Source: JANOQP01 sp044227705
GTDB lineage: Bacteria > Bacteroidota > Bacteroidia > Chitinophagales > Saprospiraceae
NCBI GenBank assembly: GCA_044227705.1
Contig: JBGAWE010000206.1
Coordinates: 1 to 8,126, forward strand
DNA: 8,126 nt
Direction of reading: 5' to 3'
How positions within the stretch are numbered: position 1 is the first letter of the stretch; each line of letters begins with the position of its first letter. The position numbers were made by a program, and so were the translations under genes. The notes beneath the pieces were generated by a model. It searched no databases and was not told where the DNA came from. It saw only the letters and a list, made by a program, of their open reading frames with translations. Of this stretch, positions 1 to 5,809 are shown in pieces.

Positions 1-922
1 TGCAGTCGGAGATGGTTGAAGAACTGGCGTTGTGTATCCCACCTCCAGCGCCGTTCGACGAGTTGCCGGAAAAAGTGCAGTTGGAGATGGAGGGCGAACC
101 GCCGCTGGTGTATATTCCGCCACCACCGGTAGTTGTGCTCGTCGCCGAGTTGCCGGAGAAGGTGCAGTTGCTCACGGTTGGGGAGGAGCTGTTGTAGTTG
201 TAAATCCCGCCGCCGATAGCCGTTGAGTTGCCGGAGAAGGTGCAGTTGCTCACGGTTGGGGAGGAGCTATTGGAGTTGTAAATCCCGCCGCCGCCGCCGC
301 CTGCCGCGTTGCTGGAGAAGGTGCAGTAGGTCACGGACGGGGAGGAAGAACTGTTGTACATCCCGCCGCCCAGGGTTCCCAAGTTGCCAGAGAAGGTGCA
401 GTTGTTCACGGAAGGGGAGGAACTGGAATTGTACATCCCGCCGCCGCTATTGTGCGGGCTGGTGGTTCCGTTCCCATTCCCCCCGGAGATGGTGAAGCCG
501 TCGAGGATGGCAGTGCTGGTCAGCCCGTTGCCGTTGTTGAAAACGACGTGGTAGCTGTTGTCGGTGTTGTCGCCCGGCGTGCCGATGTCGCCGCTCAACG
601 TGGTGACGTTGTTTGTCCAATTGCGGTCGCCGATGCCGGGGTTGCCCGTGCTCGGGAAGCCGCCGTAGATGGCGACGCCGCTTTTCATCACGAAAGAAAT
701 CGCGCGGTCGGTGCCGGGAGTGGGCTTGTAGGTGCCTGCCGCCACCCAGATTTGGTCGCCGGAGGCAGCGGCGGTGAGCGCCGATTGCAGGTCGGTGAAG
801 GCATCGGCCCAGGTGGAGCCGTCGTTTGCGCCCGTGGCGGCGGCGTTGACATAAATGGTGCTGCCAAAAACTGGCGCGGAAAGCAGGCAGGTGAGGAGCG
901 AGAGGAGGGCCGTCTTTTTCAT
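1..922 (-). CDS. Secreted right-handed beta-helix protein with PMP-like repeats (N-terminal part)
   Basis: The frame is open from an ATG at 922 to the window edge (307 codons), so the C-terminus is missing. Residues 1-20 form a signal peptide (MKKT, a Leu-rich core, then APVFG before Ser21). Residues 21 to about 155 resemble the N-terminal segment of Bacteroidota beta-helix surface proteins, with IYVNAAATG, DLQSAL and IWVAAGTY motifs. From about residue 158 come at least six repeats of 25-30 residues built on GGGIYN...SPTVSNCTFSGN. This is the layout of polymorphic-outer-membrane-type or choice-of-anchor beta-helix proteins, in which each repeat adds one coil. Such proteins are exported and often carry a C-terminal sorting domain; none can be seen here because of truncation. 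No Shine-Dalgarno precedes the start, and the ATG overlaps the stop of the small upstream gene (ATGA), suggesting translational coupling. An adhesin or surface role is inference; the fold family is fairly secure. Confidence 0.85.
   Translation of the reverse strand, partial: MKKTALLSLLTCLLSAPVFGSTIYVNAAATGANDGSTWADAFTDLQSALTAAASGDQIWVAAGTYKPTPGTDRAISFVMKSGVAIYGGFPSTGNPGIGDRNWTNNVTTLSGDIGTPGDNTDNSYHVVFNNGNGLTSTAILDGFTISGGNGNGTTSPHNSGGGMYNSSSSPSVNNCTFSGNLGTLGGGMYNSSSSPSVTYCTFSSNAAGGGGGGIYNSNSSSPTVSNCTFSGNSTAIGGGIYNYNSSSPTVSNCTFSGNSATSTTTGGGGIYTSGGSPSISNCTFSGNSSNGAGGGIHNASSSTISDC
32..445 (-). repeat. Coding tandem repeats of the beta-helix protein
   Basis: Six consecutive units encode GGG-I/M-Y/H-N ... 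C-T-F-S-G-N. The anchors, taken as the complement of the Tyr/His codon just after GGGI/M, lie at about 32, 110, 200, 278, 356 and 431. The spacings are therefore 78, 90, 78, 78 and 75 bases, all multiples of three. The units at 147-190 and 225-268 share 44 identical bases with a 78-base offset. This near-identity points to recent duplication or gene conversion, and repeat number may vary among strains. Confidence 0.85.
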
Positions 923-1149
923 TTTAGAACGAGTTTGATTGAAATCGACATGGTTGCCGGGTTTGGCGAGGTTTGGCGGAGCTGTTCGAGCCGTTCGTCG
1001 AGCCGCCGTTCGCGGTACTGGAAGTAGCGGTCGATGGCATAGAAAAGGGCGGCGGCGAGCAATGCCCAGCCGAGCCAGTGGAGCAGTTGCGGGCGAGACC
1101 CGGTCGGAAAAAACCGGCGGCGGGCGGCCATGAGTTCGCTGTTTTTCAT
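919..1149 (-). CDS. Small single-pass membrane protein, unknown function
   Basis: This frame of 76 codons starts at an ATG at 1149 and ends in TGA at 919-921. That stop overlaps the beta-helix protein start (ATGA). A shorter start at 1131 (MAARRR) is possible, and the frame is open upstream to 1212. I do not recognise the family. Residues 8-12 are basic (AARRR), residues 22-39 form one hydrophobic helix (LLHWLGWALLAAALFYAI), and residues 41-60 are highly charged and likely amphipathic or coiled-coil (RYFQYRERRLDERLEQLRQT). The positive-inside rule leaves the topology ambiguous because both flanks are basic. The overlap and shared strand suggest co-translation with the surface protein. The main alternative is that this is a chance open frame over the leader of the downstream gene. 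The convincing membrane segment favours a real gene, but only moderately. Confidence 0.5.
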   Translation of the reverse strand: MKNSELMAARRRFFPTGSRPQLLHWLGWALLAAALFYAIDRYFQYRERRLDERLEQLRQTSPNPATMSISIKLVLK

Positions 1150-1150
1150 G

Positions 1151-1181
1151 GCGCAAAAGAGGCCGCGACGGCCGGGCGGCC
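1151..1181 (-). terminator. Candidate intrinsic terminator after the TPR regulator
   Basis: Read on the minus strand, GGCCGC and GCGGCC form a perfect 6-bp GC stem around a 9-base loop. An alternative 5-bp stem with a TCG loop nests inside. TCTTTT follows immediately. It lies between the regulator's stop (1231) and the small membrane gene (1149). The stem is short and the T-run is interrupted, so this is a weak call. Confidence 0.3.
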
Positions 1182-1191
1182 ATCGAAAACT

Positions 1192-1212
1192 GGAGTGACA
1201 AAGGAGTGACAA
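1192..1212. repeat. Two 10-base direct repeats at 11-base spacing
   Basis: GGAGTGACAA occurs at 1192-1201 and again at 1203-1212, separated by one base, so the copies fall on about the same face of the helix. They lie in the 81-base gap between the regulator gene and the small membrane gene. This could be a protein-binding site for the downstream genes or simply a chance duplication. Confidence 0.4.
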
Positions 1213-1230
1213 CGAGGAAACAGAGGGCCG

Positions 1231-2946
1231 TCAGCCGGTCTTTCGGCGCAGCCGGGCGCGGGTCTGGCGGACGGTGTTGTCGTTCACGCCGAGCATGGCG
1301 GCCATCTCGTGGGTGGTCAGGTTGAGTTTTTCTAAAACTAGATATCGAAGCTCGGCCTGCGTGAGGTCGGGCTGCTGTGCCCGCTGCTCCTCCACGAATC
1401 CGGGGTGGACCTTCTCGAATACGGCGCGGAAGCGCAGCCAGTCGTCGTCGGTGAGGATGACGCTGTGGAGGAGCTGCTCGATGTGCTGACTGCGCTCGCC
1501 CGTCGCGGCCAGCCGCTCCACCTCGAGGCGGAGCTGGGCGGCCATGTCCGATTTCTCCCTGTAGTTTTGGGTGAGGGCGGCCAGCTCGGCGCGGGCCGCT
1601 TCAAGTTCGGCCTCACTCTGCCGGCGGAGGTGCCGTTGCCGGTGCCACCAGCCGTATGCCAGCCCCAGCCCGAGGGCGAGGATGGCGAAGGCCGCGTTGC
1701 GCAGCCATTTCTGCAGTTCCTTCTCCCGCTCGACGAGGCGGATTTTTTCGGTGTACTTCTGCGCCTCGAGCCGCTGCTGGAGGCGTTCGAGCTTGCGGGC
1801 GTCGTTGCGGCGGTCGAGGCTGTCGCGCAGCGGCCGGGCGAGGCGGGCGAAGCGCATCGAGGCGGCGAGGTCGCCCCGCATCTCCTCGTAGCGGGCGCGC
1901 CGCTCGAAGTAGCTGGCGTTGCTCGAAAAGTTGTCGTAGACCCCGCCGACGGCCTCGTGCAGGCGGTCGAGGCGGCGCATGAGCGGGGCGGCCTCGGCCA
2001 GTTTTCCAAGCTCTAATTTGACGGAGGTCAAGACCAGGAGGGCCGCATATTCCAAGCTCATGGCGGTCAGCGAGTCGGGCTGGCCGTTGGAGCGGGCCAG
2101 TTCGTAGCCCTCTCCGGCGAACGCCTCGCCCTCGGCCGAGCGGCCCTGCCCGACCATCATCGAGGCGATGTCGATGGAGGAAAGCCCCTGCCATTGCCGG
2201 TAGAAATCGCCGAACTTCGGCTCGTTCGTCGGTGGCGACTGGACAAAGCGCAGGATTTTCCGGGCGTACTCGATGCCCTTCTCGTAGTCCTTGCTCTGCT
2301 GGTAAATCGTCTGGATGTGGTTCAAGACCAGCACGAAAGCCTGCCCGCCCCGCTCCGTCGGCCGCAGGAACGGCTCGGCCGCCGTGAGGTATTGGAGGGC
2401 CTTGTCGAAGTCTTCCAACTGGTACATGAATCGGCCGTCGTGGTACATCAGCCACGGCACGTCGAAGTCGCGGAAGCGGTCGAGGCCCACTGCCTTCATC
2501 CCCTCGAACTCCTCGATGATGTTGACATAAAGGGCCTCGAGGGAAAGCTGCTTGGCGTAGAATTTCTCAAAAGAGAGAAAGTGCCGGGCGACGGCCCGCT
2601 CGACGGCCCAACCCCCGTTGGCCGCCGATTTTTCCAGTTCGGAAAGAAGTTTGAGGTTGTCGGCGGCGGTCAGGCCAAGCTTGCCCCGGTTTTGGAAGCG
2701 GTAGAAGCGCAGCAGCCAGGCGGCGCGGTGGTCCCGTTCAGCCTCTGCGATGGCCGACATCGGCCGCTCCACGGCGACGAAGGCAGCGGAGTCGAGTTCT
2801 TCCAACCCCAATCCGTGGATGAAGCCGCACCGCTCGGCGGGCGAAAGGGAGCGAAAGGCCCGCTCGTCCAGCGGTTGCTGGCCGGTTGCCGCCTGCCGCA
2901 AAAGGCAGAGGCCAAAGAGGAGGAGGAAAGGGCGGTCGAGCTTCAA
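1231..2946 (-). CDS. TPR / transmembrane / HTH regulator
   Basis: This is a predicted membrane-spanning one-component regulator. I prefer a TTG start at 2946 (571 aa) because the product then begins with a clean signal peptide (MKLDRPFLLLFGLCLLRQA, then ATGQ at about 20-23). A TTG at 3039 would add 31 residues and bury that signal; no ATG is available in this region. Residues about 40-390 are helical with TPR-like pairs (e.g. around MYQLEDFDKALQYLTAAE and YEKGIEYARKI). Residues about 417-434 are one membrane helix (AAFAILALGLGLAYGWW). Residues 435-485 are a coiled coil. The C-terminal domain has the DDWLRFRAVFEKVHPGF and LTQAELRYLVLEKLNLTTHEMA...VRQTRARLRRK motifs of the LuxR-like HTH common to Bacteroidota TPR regulators. 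Expected topology is a periplasmic TPR sensor and a cytoplasmic DNA-binding domain. It is divergent from the ABC pair, which is a candidate target. Ligand and regulon are unknown. Confidence 0.85.
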   Translation of the reverse strand: MKLDRPFLLLFGLCLLRQAATGQQPLDERAFRSLSPAERCGFIHGLGLEELDSAAFVAVERPMSAIAEAERDHRAAWLLRFYRFQNRGKLGLTAADNLKLLSELEKSAANGGWAVERAVARHFLSFEKFYAKQLSLEALYVNIIEEFEGMKAVGLDRFRDFDVPWLMYHDGRFMYQLEDFDKALQYLTAAEPFLRPTERGGQAFVLVLNHIQTIYQQSKDYEKGIEYARKILRFVQSPPTNEPKFGDFYRQWQGLSSIDIASMMVGQGRSAEGEAFAGEGYELARSNGQPDSLTAMSLEYAALLVLTSVKLELGKLAEAAPLMRRLDRLHEAVGGVYDNFSSNASYFERRARYEEMRGDLAASMRFARLARPLRDSLDRRNDARKLERLQQRLEAQKYTEKIRLVEREKELQKWLRNAAFAILALGLGLAYGWWHRQRHLRRQSEAELEAARAELAALTQNYREKSDMAAQLRLEVERLAATGERSQHIEQLLHSVILTDDDWLRFRAVFEKVHPGFVEEQRAQQPDLTQAELRYLVLEKLNLTTHEMAAMLGVNDNTVRQTRARLRRKTG

Positions 2947-3081
2947 TTTGAACGGTCGGGGCGCGGGTGCGAAGATGTTTTGCTTTGGGGGAAAACGGAC
3001 GGACAACTTGGCTTTCCCGACCTTTTCAGCGGGTGGCAAGCGGGGTGCATGGGCCTATTTTCACCCCGAATTTTTCCAAAA
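2947..3081. promoter_or_regulatory. Divergent intergenic region between regulator and ABC genes
   Basis: With the TTG-2946 start this region is 135 bases; with TTG-3039 it would shrink to 42. On the plus strand TATTTTCA (3056-3063), 18 bases before the ABC start, resembles the Bacteroidota -7 box TAnnTTyG but lacks a clear TTTG partner. On the minus strand CATCTTCG (2977 down to 2970) is one base from the same consensus and sits 23 bases before TTG-2946. Both are weak. The arrangement would allow the regulator to control itself and the transporter. Confidence 0.35.
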
Positions 3082-3732
3082 ATGATTGAGACAAACCGCC
3101 TTGAGTTCTCCCACGACGGCCGCGGCCGCCTCCGCTTCCCCGATGTGGGCTGCGCGGCGGGCGAGCATTGGCTGCTCCTCGGCCAGAGCGGCTCGGGCAA
3201 GACCACGCTCTTGCACCTCCTCGCCGGGCTGCTCCACCCCTCGAACGGGGAGGTGAGAATCGGCGGCCAGCGGCTCGCTGACCTGCGCCCCGCCGCGCTC
3301 GACCGGTTCCGGGGACAGAAGGTTGGGATTGTCTTTCAACAAAGCCATTTCATCGCCGCGCTCACGGTCGAGGAAAACCTCCTCCTCGCTCAAAAACTGG
3401 CCGGGCTGCGCGCCGACCGCGCCCACGTCCTTTCTCTTTTGAAAACCCTCGGCCTCTCGGAAAAGGCCCGCCGACTGCCCAGAAACCTGAGCGTCGGCGA
3501 GCAGCAACGAGTGGCCATCGCCCGCGCATTGGCCAACCGCCCGGCCGTCCTGTTGGCGGACGAGCCGACCTCCGCGCTCGACGACAGGAACGCAGCCGAG
3601 GTTGTTCAATTGATTGAAAATCAAGCTATTGCCACAGGTGCCACCCTCCTCGTCGTCACCCACGACGGGCGGCTGAAGGGCCGTTTTTCAAAACAAATCT
3701 CACTCGCCGATCAACTCGCCGCCCAGCCATGA
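3082..3732 (+). CDS. ABC transporter ATP-binding protein (LolD/MacB-type)
   Basis: This is a 216-residue stand-alone nucleotide-binding subunit that would power the adjacent FtsX-like permease from the cytoplasmic side. Visible motifs are Walker A GQSGSGKT (34-41), a Q-loop at VFQQ (84-87), a signature region LSVGEQQR (136-143), Walker B AVLLADEP with D160/E161, a D-loop SALDD (164-168) and the switch histidine in VTHD (H194). Length and motifs fit the LolD/MacB/FtsE class. The signature is LSVGE where LSGGQ or LSGGE is usual, a notable substitution at the first glycine. The ATG at 3082 gives the normal family length; the frame stays open far upstream only because it overlaps the regulator in antisense. 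The stop overlaps the permease start (ATGA, 3729-3732). The substrate is unknown; lipoprotein-type or small-molecule envelope traffic is inferred from the family. Confidence 0.92.
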   Translation: MIETNRLEFSHDGRGRLRFPDVGCAAGEHWLLLGQSGSGKTTLLHLLAGLLHPSNGEVRIGGQRLADLRPAALDRFRGQKVGIVFQQSHFIAALTVEENLLLAQKLAGLRADRAHVLSLLKTLGLSEKARRLPRNLSVGEQQRVAIARALANRPAVLLADEPTSALDDRNAAEVVQLIENQAIATGATLLVVTHDGRLKGRFSKQISLADQLAAQP

Positions 3733-4979
3733 ACCTCCTGCGCCTCTCCGCGAAGAACATCCTGCACAAGCCCCTCTCGGCCGTGCTCTGCCTCGCGCTG
3801 TTCGCCCTCGGCACGGGGCTGGTCTCGCTGTTGATGCTGCTCGACCGGCAGCTCACGCAGAACTTTGAGAAGAACCTCGCGGGCATCGACCTCGTCATCG
3901 GGGCGAAGGGCAGCCCGCTCCAATTGGTCCTCTGCGCGATGTACCACGTCGATGCGCCGACGGGGAACATCAAGCTCGCCGAGGCCCGCCCCTTCCTCAA
4001 CCCCGCCCACCCGCTCATAGGCACGGCAGTTCCGCTTTTGCTCGGCGACAGCTACAGAGGCCACAGGATTGTCGGCACAGAGCCGCCTTTCCTTCATCTT
4101 TATGGAGGTGAAATCGCCGAAGGCAAAATGTGGGAGGAGGCTTTCCGCGCCGTCGTCGGCGCGGCTGCCGCTGAAAAACTGGGGTTGAAAACCGGCTCCA
4201 CCTTCCGCTCGAACCACGGTTTGATTGAAGACTCGACCATCGTCCACGAGCACGGGCTGTTCAAGGTCGTGGGCGTTTTGAAGCCGACTGGGGCCGTGAT
4301 TGACCAGTTGATTTTGGTCAACAAGGAGACGGTCTGGGCCGTCCACGAACACGCGAAGGATAGTGAGGGAGTTGTTGGCGAGAACGCCGACAACGGCCAC
4401 GATGGCCACACCGACCACGCGCCTGCCGACGAACCGGACCGCGAAATCACCGCCATTTTGGTGAAGTACAAGACCCGCAACTTCCAGACCCTCAACATGC
4501 CGCGGCAGATAAACCAGAACACCGACCTGCTCGCCGCCTCGCCCGCGTGGGAGATGAACCGGCTCTACTCCAACATCGGCGCGGGCGAGCAGATGCTTCA
4601 CTGGCTGGCCGCCGTCATCGTGGCGGTCAGCGCGTTGAGCGTCTTTATTTCCCTCTATAACTCGTTGAAAGACAGGCGGTACGAGCTTTCCCTGATGCGC
4701 GTGATGGGCGCGTCGCGGGGGCGGGTCTTCGCGCTGATTTTGCTCGAAGGGCTGCTGCTGGCAGCGGCCGGTTGCCTGCTCGGCCTGCTGCTCGCCCATG
4801 CCGGGATGGGTCTCGTCGGGGGGATTTTGGAGAAGGGGTACCGCTATTCTTTCACCGGCCGGGTGTTTTTGAAAGAGGAAATCTGGCTGCTCCTCGCCTC
4901 GCTCGGCATCGGGGCTGCCCGCTTGGCAGGCCTATCGGGCGGACATTTCGAGGACGCTGGCCGGGTGATAAGCGATTGA
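3729..4979 (+). CDS. FtsX/MacB-like ABC transporter permease, C-terminus frameshifted
   Basis: The reading frame gives 416 residues. It has the FtsX/MacB-like layout: membrane helix 1 at about 18-37, a large extracytoplasmic domain at about 40-285 containing IDLVIGAKGSPLQLVL and YHVDAPTGNI, then helices at about 291-309, 333-356 and 384-396. The cytoplasmic coupling segment DRRYELSLMRVMGASRGRV (315-333) is the conserved FtsX feature. Residues about 172-234 are unusually His-rich (HEHG, HEHAKD, then GHDGHTDH), a possible metal-binding loop. The last about 22 residues (AARLAGLSGGH...) do not look like the family. A family-like end (LPAWQAYRADISRTLAG) is encoded in the next frame and stops at 4966-4968, so one extra base, or a net deletion leaving the same phase, probably lies near the GGGG at 4912-4915. 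Translation is coupled to the ATPase through ATGA. Cargo is unknown. Confidence 0.88.
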   Translation: MNLLRLSAKNILHKPLSAVLCLALFALGTGLVSLLMLLDRQLTQNFEKNLAGIDLVIGAKGSPLQLVLCAMYHVDAPTGNIKLAEARPFLNPAHPLIGTAVPLLLGDSYRGHRIVGTEPPFLHLYGGEIAEGKMWEEAFRAVVGAAAAEKLGLKTGSTFRSNHGLIEDSTIVHEHGLFKVVGVLKPTGAVIDQLILVNKETVWAVHEHAKDSEGVVGENADNGHDGHTDHAPADEPDREITAILVKYKTRNFQTLNMPRQINQNTDLLAASPAWEMNRLYSNIGAGEQMLHWLAAVIVAVSALSVFISLYNSLKDRRYELSLMRVMGASRGRVFALILLEGLLLAAAGCLLGLLLAHAGMGLVGGILEKGYRYSFTGRVFLKEEIWLLLASLGIGAARLAGLSGGHFEDAGRVISD

Positions 4980-4995
4980 AAATCAATCCTTTATC
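4967..4995. terminator. Inverted repeat between convergent stop codons, possible bidirectional terminator
   Basis: GATTGA (4974-4979) and TCAATC (4983-4988) are perfect inverted copies around AAA. An outer pair, GATAA (4967-4971) and TTATC (4991-4995), extends the arms to 13 bases with one 2-base internal mismatch. GGG/CCT-type pairing continues slightly beyond. The permease stop and the murQ stop each sit in one inner arm. There is no strong T-run on either side, so a bidirectional terminator or mRNA-end stabiliser is inferred from position and symmetry. Confidence 0.5.
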
Positions 4996-5801
4996 GCCTC
5001 CACCGCCGCCCGGACGGAGCCTTTTTCGAGCAAGATTTTTCGAGCAGCATCATATTCGACTCCCGCCTCGGCGGCCACCATCCGCGCGCCCCGGTCGACG
5101 AGCTTCTGATTGGAAAGCGCCATGTCGACCATCCGGTTGTCGCGCACGCGGCCGAGCTGAATCATCGTGGCAGTTGAAATCATGTTCAAGACCAGTTTCT
5201 GCGCCGTGCCGGATTTCATCCGGGTGCTGCCAGTGACGAACTCGGGGCCGACGATAATTTCAATCGGAAAATCAGCTTCCGCCGCGACGGGCGAGCCGAG
5301 GTTGCAGACGATACAACCGGTCGAGATGCCCGCCTTGCGGCATTTTTTCAAAGCTCCGACGACATAGGGGGTGGTGCCGCTCGCGGCAATTCCAATCACA
5401 AAGTCTTGACTGTCAATGTGTTGAGCCTGCAAGTCGAGCCAGCCTTGTTCGGTTGAGTCCTCCGCGCCCTCGACCGAGCGGCGGATGGCCCCGTCGCCGC
5501 CCGCGATGATTCCGACGACCAAGTCGGGCGGAACGCCGTAGGTCGGCGGGCACTCGGAGGCGTCGACGACGCCGAGGCGGCCGCTCGTGCCCGCGCCGAG
5601 GTAGAAGAGGCGGCCACCGTTTTTCAGTTTTTCGACGACCTCCGCGACCAGTTTTTCAATCTGCGGAAGGGCCTTTTCGACAGCAAAAGGCACGGTCTTG
5701 TCCTCCTCGTTGATGCCGCGAAGGAGGGTGGCCACGGACTTCTTTTCGAGGTGCCGGTGCGTCGAGGGCTGTTCGGTGATGCGCTCCATTTTGTTCAGCA
5801 T
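4983..5801 (-). CDS. murQ: N-acetylmuramic acid 6-phosphate etherase
   Basis: MurQ is a cytoplasmic SIS-domain enzyme that removes the lactyl ether from MurNAc-6-phosphate, giving GlcNAc-6-phosphate and D-lactate in cell-wall recycling. The 272-residue product contains the family signature LGAGTSGRLGVVDASECPPTYG (split here at 68-79 and 80-89), the ITEQPS start, NEEDKTVP (31-38), EGAEDS (111-116) and GSTRMKSGTAQK (191-202). Glu83 and Glu114 match the two catalytic acids known in E. coli MurQ, at the same spacing. The product is shorter than the E. coli enzyme (about 298 aa) because the C-terminal helical region is reduced; I believe this is usual for Bacteroidota. The ATG at 5801 lies 8 bases after the cysS stop, and an in-frame ATG at 5789 is an alternative. 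The frame is open far upstream through cysS in antisense-like phase, which is not part of the gene. Co-transcription with cysS is likely. Confidence 0.96.
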   Translation of the reverse strand: MLNKMERITEQPSTHRHLEKKSVATLLRGINEEDKTVPFAVEKALPQIEKLVAEVVEKLKNGGRLFYLGAGTSGRLGVVDASECPPTYGVPPDLVVGIIAGGDGAIRRSVEGAEDSTEQGWLDLQAQHIDSQDFVIGIAASGTTPYVVGALKKCRKAGISTGCIVCNLGSPVAAEADFPIEIIVGPEFVTGSTRMKSGTAQKLVLNMISTATMIQLGRVRDNRMVDMALSNQKLVDRGARMVAAEAGVEYDAARKILLEKGSVRAAVEAIKD

Positions 5802-5809
5802 GGGGTCAG

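Noticed and set aside
1..450. Possible CRISPR or non-coding repeat array
   Set aside because: The repeats are in-frame, 75-90 bases apart with no unique spacers, and encode a coherent beta-helix motif.
12..495. Small plus-strand frames with Pro-rich or Cys/Arg-rich repeats
   Set aside because: They are antisense to the tandem repeats of the secreted beta-helix protein, and their periodicity is inherited from it.
1405..2455. Several long frames on both strands inside the regulator gene
   Set aside because: They have low-complexity Arg/Pro/Ala/Ser-rich translations and no motifs; they are shadows of the TPR-HTH gene.
2194..3081. Long upstream extension of the ABC ATPase frame
   Set aside because: It lies antisense to the TPR regulator and has no recognisable domain; the family-length start is the ATG at 3082.
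3711..4799. 362-codon minus-strand frame over the permease
   Set aside because: It has the composition of a shadow frame (Val, Arg, Gln, Gly rich) with no membrane or domain pattern, opposite a clear permease.
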